64,000 nt of DNA, taken from NCBI GenBank assembly GCA_964023275.1, contig OZ029915.1, forward strand, positions 16,756,275 to 16,820,274. The letters run 5' to 3'. The DNA comes from Norana najaformis. Its lineage: Eukaryota; Annelida; Clitellata; Crassiclitellata; Hormogastridae. The notes under the pieces are model-generated. The model searched no databases. It was given only the letters and a program-made list of their open reading frames with translations, and was not told the DNA's origin. This document shows, piece by piece, positions 45,105 to 57,104 of the stretch. Within the stretch, counting starts at the first letter, position 1. Each line of letters opens with the position of its first letter. Both the position numbers and the translations under genes were made by a program.

Positions 45105-46257
45105 GTTGATTACTTTATCCTACTGGAGCATTTGGAGATATCTTTTGGCATCACTGGTTCTGCCCTCACCTGGTTTCGGTTATTCCTCTCAGACCGCCTT
45201 CAATCTGTCGTCTGGGCCCTCGCGGTCCCTCTGGTTCCTCATCTTTTTGATATCCCCAGAGTGCCGTCCTGGCTCCTCTCTTCTATATTTTATATACCTC
45301 TGATCTAGCTCGGACCCTCCTCCCTCTCAGTGTTACCGTCCTACAGTATGCAGACAACACTCATGCTTATGCCCATGGTCCGGCGGAGGCTACCCCTGCC
45401 CTTGTGCAGAGGATTCTCTAAGCCACCTCTGTCCTTGACCTCTGGATGTCCTCCAGTCGCCTCTGTTTGAACTGTAACAAGATTCAGTTCATCTGGCTTG
45501 CCAAGATCGATCTCTTCTCCTTACGCCAGAGATTTCCGGATATCTCCTTCTCTGCTACGGTCCGGGATCTCGGGGTTGTACTGGATTAGGAGCTTACCCT
45601 GTCTGCTCATGTTAACAGCGTCTCTCGCTCTTGTTTTTACCATCTTCGTCAGCTCCGCACCATTCGCCGTATTCTTTCCCTTCATGCTATCTCCGCTCTG
45701 GTCCATGCCCTCATTTGCACCAGGGTTGACTTTGGTAACGCCCTCTTTACCGGCCTTTAGTCAACAGTGATAAGCTTCAATCTGTGCTCAACTCTGCTGC
45801 TCGTCTCATAGGGGGCATTCCCAGATATGGCCACATATTCGTGATACTTTTCAATGGCTTCCCGTCCATCAGCGTGTCCACCTTAAGATCCTCTCCCTCA
45901 TGCGCAATTGTGTTCTTGGCTCTGCTCCCCTTTACCTCATTGACTTCTGCACTTTGGTCTCCTCGTTGTCGGGCCGTAGCACCCTTCGTCGGCCATCAGG
46001 ATCTCCTGTTTGTCCCTCGCATGCGAACCGCTGCAGCCCAGTCCAGAAGCTTCGCCTACGTTGGTCCCACTTGCTGGAATCGTCTCCCTCGAGAATTGCG
46101 ACTTGGGCTCCTTTCTCTCCCCCCTCAGTGTTCCGCAGGTGCTTGAAGAACGTACTGTTTAACAGTGATTCAACTTCCTCGGGTCGGGAGCGCCTCTGTT
46201 GAGCTCATCCTCTAACAGGTGCTTTATAAATCTAAAATTACAATTACAATTACAATG
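45105..46257 (+). mobile_element. CR1/L2-like LINE inserted in the Polinton polymerase
   Basis: Plus strand, starting inside RT: EISFGITGSALTWFRLFLSD, QYADNTHAYAHGP-like box, VRDLGVVLD, RSCFYHLRQLRTIRRILSLH, ALICTRVDFGNALF, then a decayed C-terminus to SSVGRERL. It ends in a CTTTATAAATCTAAAATTAC tail with repeated AATTAC to 46256. The polymerase reads DDIPNN before it and EYMTFSLG after it, which match adjacent residues in intact relatives. Confidence 0.85.
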
Positions 46258-46690
46258 GCAGAGTACATGACTTTCAGCCTCGGCCAGTAGCAGTTCATCG
46301 ATAGCCTGAAGTTTATGACAGCTCCCTGGACAGACTGGGTGCCAACATTCAGCCGGAAAATCTCAAGATAACCAGCTGTGGGGCCACCAAAGATGAGCTG
46401 ATGCGGCGAGTACATCGACTGTCACACCGGGTTCGACGAAACACGCAACCACCTAAGGACGCATTCTATAGCCGCCTGTCGAGTGAGGGCATCAGAGACA
46501 AAGACTAGCAACATGTTCAGCGGGTCTGGGAGACATTTGGGTGCAAGAGTCTGAGCGAAAACTACGATCTGTATCTGTCCACAGATTGGTAGCTCCTGGT
46601 ATATGTGTTCAAGACCTTCGGGGATGCACCATGGCGCACTACGGCATCAACCTAGTGCTCTACTCCGCATTTCTCAGGCTAATCTTCGAA
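46258..46690 (+). pseudogene. Polinton-type DNA polymerase B, continuation
   Basis: Plus strand fragments EYMTFSLGQ, QFIDSLKFMTAPW, PPKDAFYSRLSSEGIRDKD, HVQRVWETFGCKSLSENYDL, YLSTD and MAHYGINLVLYSA follow the exonuclease/palm order of Polinton pPolB. Frequent frame changes. The palm catalytic motifs further on were not found. Confidence 0.75.
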
Positions 46691-47223
46691 GTCCTTCATT
46701 TCCCTAGCATTTCCCTACACTCTACCGCTCTCATTCTCTGGCTGTCTGTTCATACCTTCGTCCGTCCGTTTGCCCATCTTCCAAAATGCGCCTAACACCT
46801 CAGTCAATCCCAACTACTCTGACCCTAGGGTCAAATCCCGCATTTGACCTTGGTGTATACTACAACAATTCAAGTTAGGCATCAAAACGCAGTAGACTAA
46901 TGTACATTCAAGCTGCTCAAGAATTAGCCAATCGACACAGACAGCTAGGGTACGCTTAACGGAACGACCTACTCGTACTAAATACTGCAGCACAACACTT
47001 AATTCCTGTGCAAGCAATTGCGCTATAACAGTATTTAGCATAGTAGCACCAAACTAAGCATTTAAACAGAGCAGACTTAAACTACCTTCAGCATAATTAA
47101 CATCTCTTTTACCGTCTCAATGCGATACTTGTATGAGTGCAACGTCAAGGTCCGTCTCACAATTCTTGGAGTCGGTAGTTTTGCCTTGCTGAAGTACGAC
47201 AGTGGCTGGTAATCGGTATGCAG
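46691..47223. other. No recognisable feature
   Basis: Nothing I can name. Confidence 0.45.
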
Positions 47224-47291
47224 CAGACAGTGCTTCAATAGCCGACTTATTGAAGCACTGTCTGTTAGCCGACTTATTGAAGCACTGTCTG
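47224..47291. repeat. Perfect 17-bp hairpin with a duplicated right arm
   Basis: CAGACAGTGCTTCAATA (47224-47240) and TATTGAAGCACTGTCTG (47248-47264) are exact complements around a 7-nt GCCGACT loop. The 27-bp loop-plus-right-arm unit (47238-47264) is repeated at 47265-47291 with one change. Confidence 0.95.
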
Positions 47292-48706
47292 TTGAAAATA
47301 TTCATTTAATGAATTATACCTTAGAAAATCAGACGGTGTTCAGAGTTGTGGGTCTTTTCTGGAGTTAATGCTACTCAACAAATTGAGAGAGTCTACGGTT
47401 CGAAGTCCGATTTGTACCAACTTCAGAAGATTCTGGCATTTATGAGGCAGACGCGTAGTTCGAATGTTTGGGCATTGTTAAACTTCTTAGTAGTAAATTT
47501 TGCAGTATTCTCTACTTGACCACATGCTTCTGCGTTGTGTAGTTGTCTAGTAAAATTGATAGGACAAAGCATTCCACATAAAGGAACATTTTGCATTTTA
47601 TGTAATTTTGGCCCTTCGATATAAAATGACTCATGGTGCAAGGAGTGCTTATAATTAAATTGTGATTCGGCCATTAAGCTAAGTTTAATTCGACCTTCAA
47701 AGATTGAATGTAAATATAATACTATCTTTCCACTGGACAGACGCACACAAATTATAGGCCTACATACACTTCATATTTGTCCCGTTTTCTTCTAGAATTT
47801 ACGAGCTGCATGATGCATCGGCTTCAGCGCAGCTGAACTAAAATCTGAAGAATTAGCCACATGCATCTAAAATCAATTGATTTCAACGAAGGCGTATAGT
47901 TTGGTAAGACGGAGGTTAGCAACAGCCTGTCGCGATAATAAAGAGACCAATGATGATATATTGGCCTCTAAGGCAGAATCTCGCCTGCGGTAAATGGGTT
48001 TACGATGAGTTTGCATCTTCGTAGATATATATGACATTCGTGTATAGGGCTTACATATGTAAATGTTGTTCACTTTCAACAACCGACGAAGACATCAAGC
48101 TCATGCGATATGCGAACAGCTGCGAACAGTTTGTATCGATATGGAACTGCTACATAACTTAGTAGACACCGTTGTAACTATATCTATCTAATCCATTATG
48201 AATTTATTACAATTGCTTCGCATATGGGAAGGCTTCAGGAAAGTTAATACGAATACAGGTCATGCAAATGTGAAGAATAAAAAGGAATAAAAAGAAAATA
48301 TTATGATATTTTGTAATCTACACTATAGTACCAGCTTAATCCTTGCTGTAGCTGTTTCGATTGAAAATGGTGCATGCGGTTTTCATTTTACACGCACTTG
48401 TAGCTGAGCAGTTGACATCATCACATATTAGACACTATTACTCATTCTTTATCATTTGCCTATTCGCAAACTTGAACGAGTTTACCCGCAAGAGTTTAAA
48501 CATTTAGCACAGAAGTAGTAAGTTACTGAGTAAATTTCCGGAAATGTTTATAGCGCCGTTGTCGGTACACTAGACACTGGCACATTCGAAGTTACTAATT
48601 ATTATTAGTAGTATTATTATTATTATTACTACTACTACCACTACTACTATTACTACTACTATTGTTTCGAAGTGACTATTTCTCGTCTGTATGCTGTGCA
48701 TGGTAG
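47292..48706. other. Unassigned, includes ATT/ACT microsatellite at 48596-48665
   Basis: An upstream exon of the glutamate receptor (with its signal peptide) would be expected on this side. I could not identify it, so it may be outside the window. Confidence 0.4.
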
Positions 48707-48856
48707 GATTACTCGTCGACCACAACGACACTGACATACTGAATGCATTCCGATATGAGATGTGGAGTGTTAATAACCGGAAGGACACAAGACATCGGAT
48801 TATCGATGAGGCCAGATCACTGCGAATGAACAACAGCTTTTTCGTTGGCTCGGCAA
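48707..48856 (+). CDS. Ionotropic glutamate receptor (AMPA/kainate type), ATD exon A
   Basis: 150 bp, phase 1 at both ends: acceptor TGCATGGTAG|GATTAC, donor TCGGCAA|GTAAGT. It reads (G)LLVDHNDTDILNAFRYEMW, SVNNRKDT, then IIDEARSLRMNNSFFVGSA. This matches the start of the extracellular amino-terminal domain, where GGLF is followed by an AFR(F/Y)A helix and a DSF segment. The last base joins TT of the next exon to make Ile. Confidence 0.8.
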
Positions 48857-50130
48857 GTAAGTATGCTGCTGAAGCAGATCGATTCATACTTTAGTAAATC
48901 TCTATATAGAAATGAAATCATCTCGACACAAGCGTTCGATCCTCGTTCCCGTCCTCTTCACCCTTGTGTCATTCAGCTTAGTGCAATTCTTGCTGAAGGT
49001 GTTCAGCACAATTAGAGCGGTCCACACTGTAACGATTTAATTCTACCTGTATTCGCATTCTATCTACATCAGAGGTGTTAGCTGACTAAATATAGTGTAC
49101 ATTACATGAGGTTAGGTTAAGGGTAGACATGTAGATGCGAGAGACTGTGGTCGACATCAGAGTCAGGTAAATCCGTGAAGCTTTGATGTCGAACGGAAAG
49201 AATCTCTGGTGAGACGAGGGACGGAAGTTGCCGATCATTCGTCAGAAACTACTACATCTGGAGATCCTATCGAGGACAAGCAGAAGATAATTCCATTCTT
49301 TGAAGGGTCTACAACTAACGACGGCGCATTTAAATCGAGCAGCCCAACGCTGGACATTCTATAGATTAAATATAACATATATCTAGGCCTATATTTAATC
49401 CGGTGATGGCTTAGTTAGGGCTAGCTGAGAATTGGCTTGACGATTGGTAGGCCTACATAGAGTAATCGTTAAAGGTGATTTGATTTCAGTGTGGACATAA
49501 AATATTTCAAAATAACTGAGAGTTTACTCCAAAGCCAATAACTGACATAGGGTCTACTCCATTCCCACAGCATTACCAGCGTATTTACATTACAAGTGAT
49601 CCGGCGATATAAAACACTGTCAGAGGTCACATTCATCTCATATCGAAACGCCGGAATGCTAATTAAGTTCAGTTTATGAATATTTTTGTCAATTTCACGT
49701 CTACTCCATCCTTTCAACCACTGGCAATCGGTTTTTGGACATGCGCAGTCAGCAGCCTAATTCAGAATTCGTCTATGACTGCATTCGTTTTTAGACACAA
49801 ACCAAAACCTGCATAAGGTTTATAGGTTTACATTCATTCATCTTTACAAACAAAAATAAGCCAGTCAAATTTCAGGTTGTCATTTGCAGTTGGTTGTCAC
49901 TTAATTTAAGCTTCATATTTAATTCCACCACGTATTTCTAAGATCATGTTAGACCATTAAGTAATCTGTTCAATATCGCGAGATTTTCGCAGAATTAGAC
50001 CTGATAACTAATTATGCAACACCCTTGTTTCCGTTCTTCCTTCGACTACCGTTCCTTTGCGTTTCTGTTATGCTGCTGCTGCCGCTGCTGCTGCAATTGC
50101 CATCATCTGCTTTGTTTGAACTCTGTGCAG
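48857..50130. other. Glutamate receptor intron
   Basis: 1.27-kb intron with no other gene recognised. The end is CTG-rich before the CTCTGTGCAG acceptor. Confidence 0.7.
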
Positions 50131-50379
50131 TTTGTGAGATGATGTCGAAGGGAATCTTCGCTCTTTTTGCCAAGCACACGATAAATACGATCAATACGAT
50201 AAAGTCGTACAGCGCTACGTTCCACATGCCGTTCATCACATCAGGCATGGCAGTCAACACTTCGCGCCAAGAGGTTGGATACGAGCTTTACATTAGACCA
50301 CACTACGCCAAAGCCCTTTTACATCTCATCATCTATTACAACTGGAGGGAACTCTGGTATTTGTACAACACCAACGAAG
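50131..50379 (+). CDS. Ionotropic glutamate receptor, ATD exon B
   Basis: 249 bp, phase 1 at both ends: acceptor CTCTGTGCAG|TTTGTG, donor AACGAAG|GTCAGT. It reads CEMMSKGIFALFAKH, NTIKSYSATFHMPFITSG, YELYIRPHYAKALLHLI and YYNWRELWYLYNTNEG. In AMPA receptors the equivalent is CSQFSRGVYAIFG, TSFCGTLHVSFITP, MRPDLKGALL and YYQWDKFAYLYDSDRG, so this is the central lobe of the amino-terminal domain. AMPA versus kainate subtype cannot be settled from this domain alone. Confidence 0.88.
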
Positions 50380-50411
50380 GTCAGTCATCATCATTTCTGG
50401 TATCATCGGCG

Positions 50412-50415
<4 letters not shown>

Positions 50416-50464
<49 letters not shown>
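50416..50464. repeat. (TTA)n microsatellite
   Basis: ATT/TTA triplets in the intron just after exon B. Confidence 0.95.
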
Positions 50465-50465
<1 letters not shown>

Positions 50466-50525
50466 GCTAAAAGAACGTTCGCAAGACGCTACTGACGCTG
50501 GCAATGTCCACAGAATCTGAAGCGC

Positions 50526-50526
<1 letters not shown>

Positions 50527-50614
<88 letters not shown>

Positions 50615-50631
50615 ATTATTATTATTAGAAA
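50527..50631. repeat. (TTA)n microsatellite, second tract
   Basis: Over 100 bp of TTA triplets with two small interruptions. Confidence 0.95.
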
Positions 50632-50694
50632 AAATTAAATTTTGTAAAGTCACAGAAATGCCAATCTGAAGCGCGGTTAGTTAGCCGCCAGGTG

Positions 50695-53380
50695 TAATCG
50701 TAATCGTAATCGTAAATTTGTAAAGCGCCGCTTAAAGGTAGCCTCATCAGAGGCGCTTCCGACCCGTCGTCCCTGAACTGGGGAATAATACGGTCTTCAA
50801 GCTCTTACGGAAGAGGAAGGGGAGAGAGGGAGAAGCTCCCGTCAAAGGTCGGCTGGTAAGTGTAATGCAGTTAGATATCCAGATGTTTGAAAACCAGTGA
50901 GAAATAGTGAGTTTTCAGGCGTTTCTTGAAGGAAGCAAGAGAGTTTGAGCTTCGACGAAACAATTCTAGTCGAGAGACGTAGAGAGAGACTAGTGATTGA
51001 ATATAGGTAAGAGTACTCGTGTTAAGGATATCATAGGTTAGACAGACCAGTTTAAATCTTATCCGGCAATCTACTGAAAGCCAATGCCGCTGGCTTAGTA
51101 AGGTAAATGAGTTTGTATGAGGAGGCTGACGCAGCAATACTCGAGCTAAGAAATTTTTGATGCGTGGGAGCCTGCTGAGTTCAAATTCTGAGATTCCTCT
51201 AAAAACCCAGTTGGCATAATCAAGGCAAGAGCACACCAGAAAGCAGGCTATGGTCTGCGACATTTCTTTGGTAAGAGTTGACCTGATGTGACATATTAAC
51301 CTTATTAACCATATTAACCTGATAGAAACAGCGCTTGCAAAAGCTTGTTATGTGTGGTCCAGATTACTGTCCAGAGTTATCCAAGTGTTTTGACAGCGGA
51401 ACAGCGGTACCAGCAATGGTAGTCAATGCTAGAATGAAAGAGAAAGCAGGCGTTGGCGTGAGCCAAACATGATCGCCTCAGATTTATCTCGGTTGATGGC
51501 CAACCATTAAAGCAGAACCATGCATGAACAGAAGAGAGGCACTCTTCACATTTTACATTTCTTGACTGATCAGTGGGTGACAGAGCAATGCAAAGCTGAT
51601 CATCATCGGCGTATTGTTGTAACTTGACTCCAAAGTGGCTGGCTATGCTGCTGATTGGTTAATGTGGCACCAGCTGTGCAGGCAGACGGATCAGACCGAA
51701 CAGTACCAGTGCTCACTTGCTGAGATCGCTTGTAGACGTAAGAAGCTAGCCAGTTGAAATCAGCCCCATACACATTAAAGCTTTTACTAATTCCGGAAAG
51801 AAGTAGTTGATGGTCAACAGCGTCAGTGCGTAAGCAGTTGACAGCATCCTTTAAGAGCATAAGACGCTGGGAGATGCGATATCGGTCCCGAGTGTTTTGA
51901 GAACTTTCAAGCTGGGTCCAGTAGCAAGAGCTCCTAGAATCGTTTACGTGCTTACTTGTGATGCGGCACTGATGATGCTGCCACTGTGTCTCCTTCTCAA
52001 AGCTGAACGTTTCCATCTGCGATCTAGTAGACGACGTTCTCTCTGGGCACCTGTTTTCTCCGAAGAAAGCCATATTGTGACAGGTTTGGAAGGTGGTCGA
52101 TAGCAGGTGTGAATGGGGACGACTTTTTCCACTGTGAGCGTTGTAGTTCTCTTGAGCTTTTCAGCGAAATCGTATGCAGTGCTTGCAGGTGATATGCACG
52201 GATGCGAATAATGTTCAGTCAACTGATTGAACTGTAGAGGAACAACTGCCTTGATGCCACAATACATTTGCCTCACATGTTGGCGGTGGCAGAAGGTCAT
52301 GAATTTACACAGTATAGGCTTGCGATCTGACACGACATTAACGTCGCCCAGCTGAACAACGTAGACAGTGTGGTCCGATTATCAGAAGCTATCTTAGAGC
52401 CTCATCACTCGAGTTGGTTCATTGACATACTGACGAAGGCCATGGGGGGGGAGAAGATATTGGCCAGATTGTTGCCAATGTGACCATTAGGCCCAGTGCA
52501 GTTCATATCGCCGCAGACTAGAAGAGAAGATGCAATAGACCGGTTTGAGGTCACCTCGTGCTTTCCGTCCTCTCCCCCACACTAGATGGCCTCAAACTGG
52601 CCTTTAAACAGCCTCTACGCCGATAGATGATATCAGAGTAGATGTAAAAGGTGGGTGTCAGGCCACCTACTGTTTTTAGCCCTCTCACCCCTCTAAAAAG
52701 ACTGTCACCGCCCACACAGCGCCTCCCAGTCCCCGTTCCAGGGCTACTTGGATTGATGTCCACTTTCACGAGGCTGGGGGCGAGTTAAACTTCCCCGCAG
52801 CCGCCGAGTTTGATGCGCCCACCGAAAAGCCCGTCCACGGGGCAAGTGTAAAACACACCGACTGTCTGGTCCATAGAACACCGCGCCTCCAGGGGTAGCC
52901 GAGACCACTAGGTCTACACCGTGTGGTAGCAGAAAGGGTGTTTCAGCAAAATATAGGCGCCTTTACACGCGCTTGCCGCTGTCCGCCTAGGAGTGCGGTG
53001 GAAGAGGTGGCTCAAGAGAACTGCAACTTCGGTAGAGGTGGGGCGAGAGGCCGGAAAACAACAGGTGGCCTCAAAAAAACCGGAGTTTTACATCTACTAG
53101 AAGTCCTTCGCCAGCTTCTACGTGGATAGATGGTATCAGAGTCACCAGGTCGTTATAGAATTCGTCTACTGGACCAAGAGGGCGATAGACGTTGGCGACA
53201 GGAAGTGGTTGTAGTGATCTGCCGAGTCGTACCAGCTGAACCTCCACGAGCATATGCAGAGCATTTCTGCCTGAGAATGGACCTTGATGTGTGTCGATAA
53301 CAGCAAATAGGACAGACGGATGTCAATGTCTGATTTCTACTGGTGTCTTTGGTCGACATGAGGCAGTTGAGTCAACTAGC
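50695..53380 (-). mobile_element. CR1/L2-like LINE, endonuclease to 3' end, decayed
   Basis: Minus strand. Near the 5' end an APE-endonuclease piece reads VQLVRLGRSLQPLPVANVYR and DEFYNDLVTLIP (53071-53253). A decayed RT follows (LKDAVNCLRTDAVDHQLLLS, SYVYKRSQQVSTGTV, 51603-52073), then CLDYANWVFRGI, SQRHWLSVDCRIRFKLVCL and LKTHYFSLVF, ending near 50871. The 3' UTR ends GCGCCTCTGATGAGG... and a TTACGATTACGATTACG tail at 50695-50720. It lies in the receptor intron opposite to the gene. The stretch 52590-53100 does not fit the LINE and looks inserted. Confidence 0.8.
52585..53125. repeat. GC-rich insert with direct and inverted end repeats
   Basis: GTAGATGTAAAA followed by GGCCACCT...TGTTTTT at 52640-52675 recurs inverted at 53060-53100 (TTTTACATCTAC). 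TCTACGCCGATAGATGATAT at about 52615 recurs directly at about 53116 as TCTACGTGGATAGATGGTAT. This suggests a non-autonomous DNA element within the LINE. No coding capacity recognised. Confidence 0.5.
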
Positions 53381-53639
53381 ATACAGTTAGTAACTTAGTA
53401 GCGGCAGTTTTCTACTCTATCAAAACCAGTCACTACGACTAATCACTTTCAGTTCGCAGTTTATTGGTCTAATGCCTTTAACATCAATTAGGCCAGCGTA
53501 GGCAGCGCTTTTGTGAGGTAGACCTACTTAAAGGCGCCATAGTAAATGTCTACATCCATATATACATACATTTGTATTCATGAACACAATTTGATCCTAA
53601 ATCCCACTTTCCAAGCAGACAGAAGGCACTAGAAGATGT

Positions 53640-54446
53640 GGAAGAAGGAATAAAGGTCGGAGGCAGACTTGAAAAAGGCTCTAAGATTCGTGGATGACCA
53701 AGCAATGTTGTCGGGTAGCCAGGAGGGTTTGCAAAGAATAATGGACCGTCTGCACACCATATCAATCGAGTATGGTATGAAAATAAATATCAAAAAGACA
53801 AAGATCACGAGGTTAAGCAAAGGAGAAGAAACAGTAGCAAGAATAAACATCAATGGAGAGGAAATAGAGCAAGTAAAATAATTCTGCTACTTGGGGAGCA
53901 TTGTCACGCAAGACGCAAAATGCCACAAGGAAATTAAAAGAAGAATAGCATTCGGCAAAGGCTCATTCTCAAAACAAAAAGAGTTACTGAGGGGAAAATT
54001 AACAAGAACTTAAAGAAACAGATGATTAAAGCTCTGATATGAAGCGTGGTGTTGTGTGGATCCGAAATGTGGACCATGAGAAAGGAGGACATCAAGAGAT
54101 TGGAGGCCTTCGAAATGTGGATTTGGCGTAAGATGGAAAGAGTTAGTTGGATGGAGTACATAACAAATGAGGAGGTGCTGAAAAGAGTTGGAGAAGAAAG
54201 ATCTATGATAGCTACATTAAGGAGGCGACAGTAAAAATGGATTGGTCACATACTTGAGAAGGTACTCACTCTTGAGAACTGTAATTGAGGGCAAAATGGA
54301 AAGGAGGAGGACAAGAGGAAGACCCAAACAGATGCTGCTGGATTGGATGATGACGGACGGATACAGCAGGCTGAAAGAAGAAGTTCAACACCAAGAGGAG
54401 TGGCGTCATCGGACGTTCGAACCTGCCTGATGGCAGAGAACCAGAA
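53640..54446 (+). mobile_element. RTE-like LINE, RT end to C-terminus
   Basis: Plus strand: KKALRFVDDQAMLSGSQEGL (VDD in place of ADD), YGMKINIKKTKITRLS, FCYLGSIVTQDAKCHKEIKR, then LCGSEMWTMRKEDIKRLEAF, MWIWRKMERVSWMEYITNEE, RRTRGRPKQMLLDWMM and TFEPA. Three frame changes. It ends CCTGATGGCAGAGAACC and passes directly into a GAA-rich satellite. Confidence 0.85.
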
Positions 54447-55016
54447 GAAGAAGAATGCGAAAAATGCAAAGAAGAAGAATGCGAAGAATGCGAAGAAGTA
54501 TGAGAAGAAAAAAGAAGAAGAAGAAGAATAACAATGCGAAGAACAATGAGAAGAAAAAGAAGAATGCGAATAATGCGAAGAAGAAGAAGATTGCAACGAA
54601 GAAGAAGACAAATGCGAAGAAGAACGTGAAACAGAGGAAAAATGCAAAGAAGAATGCGAAGAAGACTGCGAAGATGAAGAATGCGAAGAAGAAGAATGCG
54701 AAGATGAAGAATGCGAAGAAGAATGCGAAGAAGAATGCGAAGAATGCAAAGAAGAATAAGAATGTAAAGAATGCGAAGAAGAATGCGGAAAATGTGAAGA
54801 AGAATGCAAAGAAGAATGCAAAGAATGCGAAGAAGAATGTGAAGAAGAATGCGAAGAAGAATGCGAAGAATGCAAAGAAGAAGAATGCGCAGAAGAATGC
54901 GAAGAAGAAGAAAAAATGAGAAGAATGCGAAGAGTGCGAAGAAGATTGCGAAGAATAAGAAGAAAAAGAAGAAGAGGAGGAGGAGGAGGAGGAGGAGGAG
55001 GAGGAAGAAGAAGAAG
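54447..55016. repeat. 570-bp polypurine satellite, mainly AAGAATGCG units
   Basis: Imperfect 9-bp AAGAATGCG and 6-bp AAGAAG units run to 54955, then GAAGAA and (GGA)n to 55016. The strand is almost entirely purine apart from the T and C of ATGC. It abuts the LINE 3' end, so it probably grew from the LINE tail. The long Lys/Asn/Ala (plus) and Ser/His (minus) frames over it are artefacts. Confidence 0.95.
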
Positions 55017-55640
55017 ATCTAACAAGATGCTTCTATCAGCAGCAGAGAAGACCGATTTATGAGCCTCTTTCAGAGTTGTGTGCAGCATTGTAAGCAAGTA
55101 AGTAGGCTTTTATTAATGTCAGACAAACGTACACATTTTACAAAATACACAGTTGATGTAGTTAACTGTTACTGTTAGTCAGGAACAGCCTGTTCATCGC
55201 AGTTACTATGAGCGCTTACGGCGCTCGCTTGATGATGGTATACAATTCGAAGAACGGCAGGTTCACTGGTAGGCGACTGATGCTCGAAAAAAGATGACGC
55301 CGAATTTGAAATATAATATCCGATGTCAGAGGATTATCGCCTACAGTACTGCCTCAAGTTTCTTGTCCATTTTTCTGGCATCTTGACAGTCCCAGTTGTA
55401 GACCTACGGATGAAGCACGTGGAAATCCCTGGTCGCTCGTTGTTAGTCCATCCAAAACATGGCGGTAGTCACATGATGACGATCGTCGGCGTGGATTAAA
55501 TTATCCAAAACCAGTAAAATCCACACCTATTGACTCAGTAAGCACAACAGAAGAGGACTCAGATGCAAAATATCTCCCAATTCATGATATCTTTCCGAAC
55601 AAACGGCTCGTATCCCGAAAAAAATACACATTTCTTCGGA
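55017..55640. other. No recognisable feature
   Basis: Receptor intron sequence, nothing named. Confidence 0.45.
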
Positions 55641-55895
55641 ATTAAAATTGGGGGCGACCGGAAATGACACCAGCGAGAACCTGACTCCTTGAATCAAGAT
55701 TAGGGGGAGAAGTTGAAGGCTGGGAAACATTAGCAGATGCGGAGGTGTCTGGAAATTTCACGCGAATGCCAGAAATTTTCCTGGCAAAGAAATCTAAAAA
55801 TTTGTCAGCAAGATCACCGATATCAACATATCCAGGGATATTATTTACCTTTCCACTATGCAATAATTTATGAAGAGCAGTTCAAAGTTTCTTTG
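55640..55895 (-). mobile_element. CR1/L2-like LINE linker fragment
   Basis: Minus frame reads HSGKVNNIPGYVDIGDLADK, FLDFFARKISGIR and a Ser/Pro-rich tail. The LADxFxDFFxxKIxxIR pattern is typical of the segment between endonuclease and RT in CR1-type LINEs. Confidence 0.6.
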
Positions 55896-57104
55896 AAAAG
55901 TTCAAATTCATAAGCCAATTTTATCTAGGCCTAATATTTATGTATACCCAGTGCTCAAAATGTCTGCCCAAATGGCAATACAGGTTTTTGTAACTGAAAA
56001 ATGTATGTATGTATGCATGTGTGCGTGCATGTATCTGTGCACACATGCATGCATGCATGTACAGTATCTGAACAGTTGCAAAGCATGTTTAACAGGTATG
56101 TATAATGCCGCCTAAATATGAACAAGTGAGAAGGTAAATGGGAGCGCCGCCAACAATTTTCAGTTCAGCCTCCTGGCAGCAATCATATCTTGTCGGGTGT
56201 AAGCTCGTCCAGAATTGCAGATTAAGTCAAATTAGTTGGGCAGGATGCTTGGTAGCTGTGTGTTCTGAAATGACCACAGTACCTACTTATGATGGTTGAA
56301 ACAATGAACAATGTCCAAAGTCATTAACTAACAAAAGAGTGCAAATGGAATCGCAAGGAGCGATTAGAATTCTGTGAAAAAGTAAGAAAGTGAAAGAGAA
56401 GGAAGACGATGAACATCTACAAACGTGAGGCACTTATTTCCAGAGTCCCGGGTAGAGATACGGATTTCAAAAGACTTCGGGGTTGGAATAGGTTCTCTGC
56501 TTAATTTTATGGCTTTAAGGAGTATAGTTGTGGGCTTCCGATAACCCGATTGCTGCGAACCTCGTAGTTAGGCTGCGTCACTGCAATAACTCAGTCGTGT
56601 AGAGCAGCAAAAATTAAACGTCATTAAGCTTCTTTTTAAACCTAACTTCTGGAAGAGCAGTTAAGCAATAGTAAGCTATAAAAATAGTTGGCGTTAAATT
56701 TGTCATTACTCATTTCTCTGTCGTGCTACCGTTTGCATGTTTGTTGCACTATGAGGTAACATACGCTAACGTATGCTACTATCGTCAGCCTATGAAGTTT
56801 TTGTAGGAGCGACGTCTGATGTGATGCTATTTGGAATTTGAAACCAAGAAACCGAATGCGCCAAGGTTGGCATAACGAAAAAGTATCATACTGTAAGTTA
56901 ATACGTGAGACAGAAAGTTCCATAAGCCATATGACAAATTATAACACTGGACAACGGTAGGATCAACCATTGCGCCAGGTTTCAGCATCCACACTCAATG
57001 ACAAGATAGTGTACTAAGCCAAATTAACATTTAGATAGCATATAAGATAACTTGAAGTGGAAAAAGAGCTACAGTGATTTGGATGTGGAATGTTAAAATT
57101 GTAG
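55896..57104. other. Glutamate receptor intron, no gene
   Basis: A TGTA/TGCA repeat at about 55985-56060; otherwise unassigned. Confidence 0.5.

Noticed and set aside
54246..55097. 283-codon Ser/His-rich minus frame and 154-codon Lys/Asn/Ala plus frame
   Set aside because: Both are translations of the AAGAATGCG satellite; no start context, splice sites or non-repeat protein.
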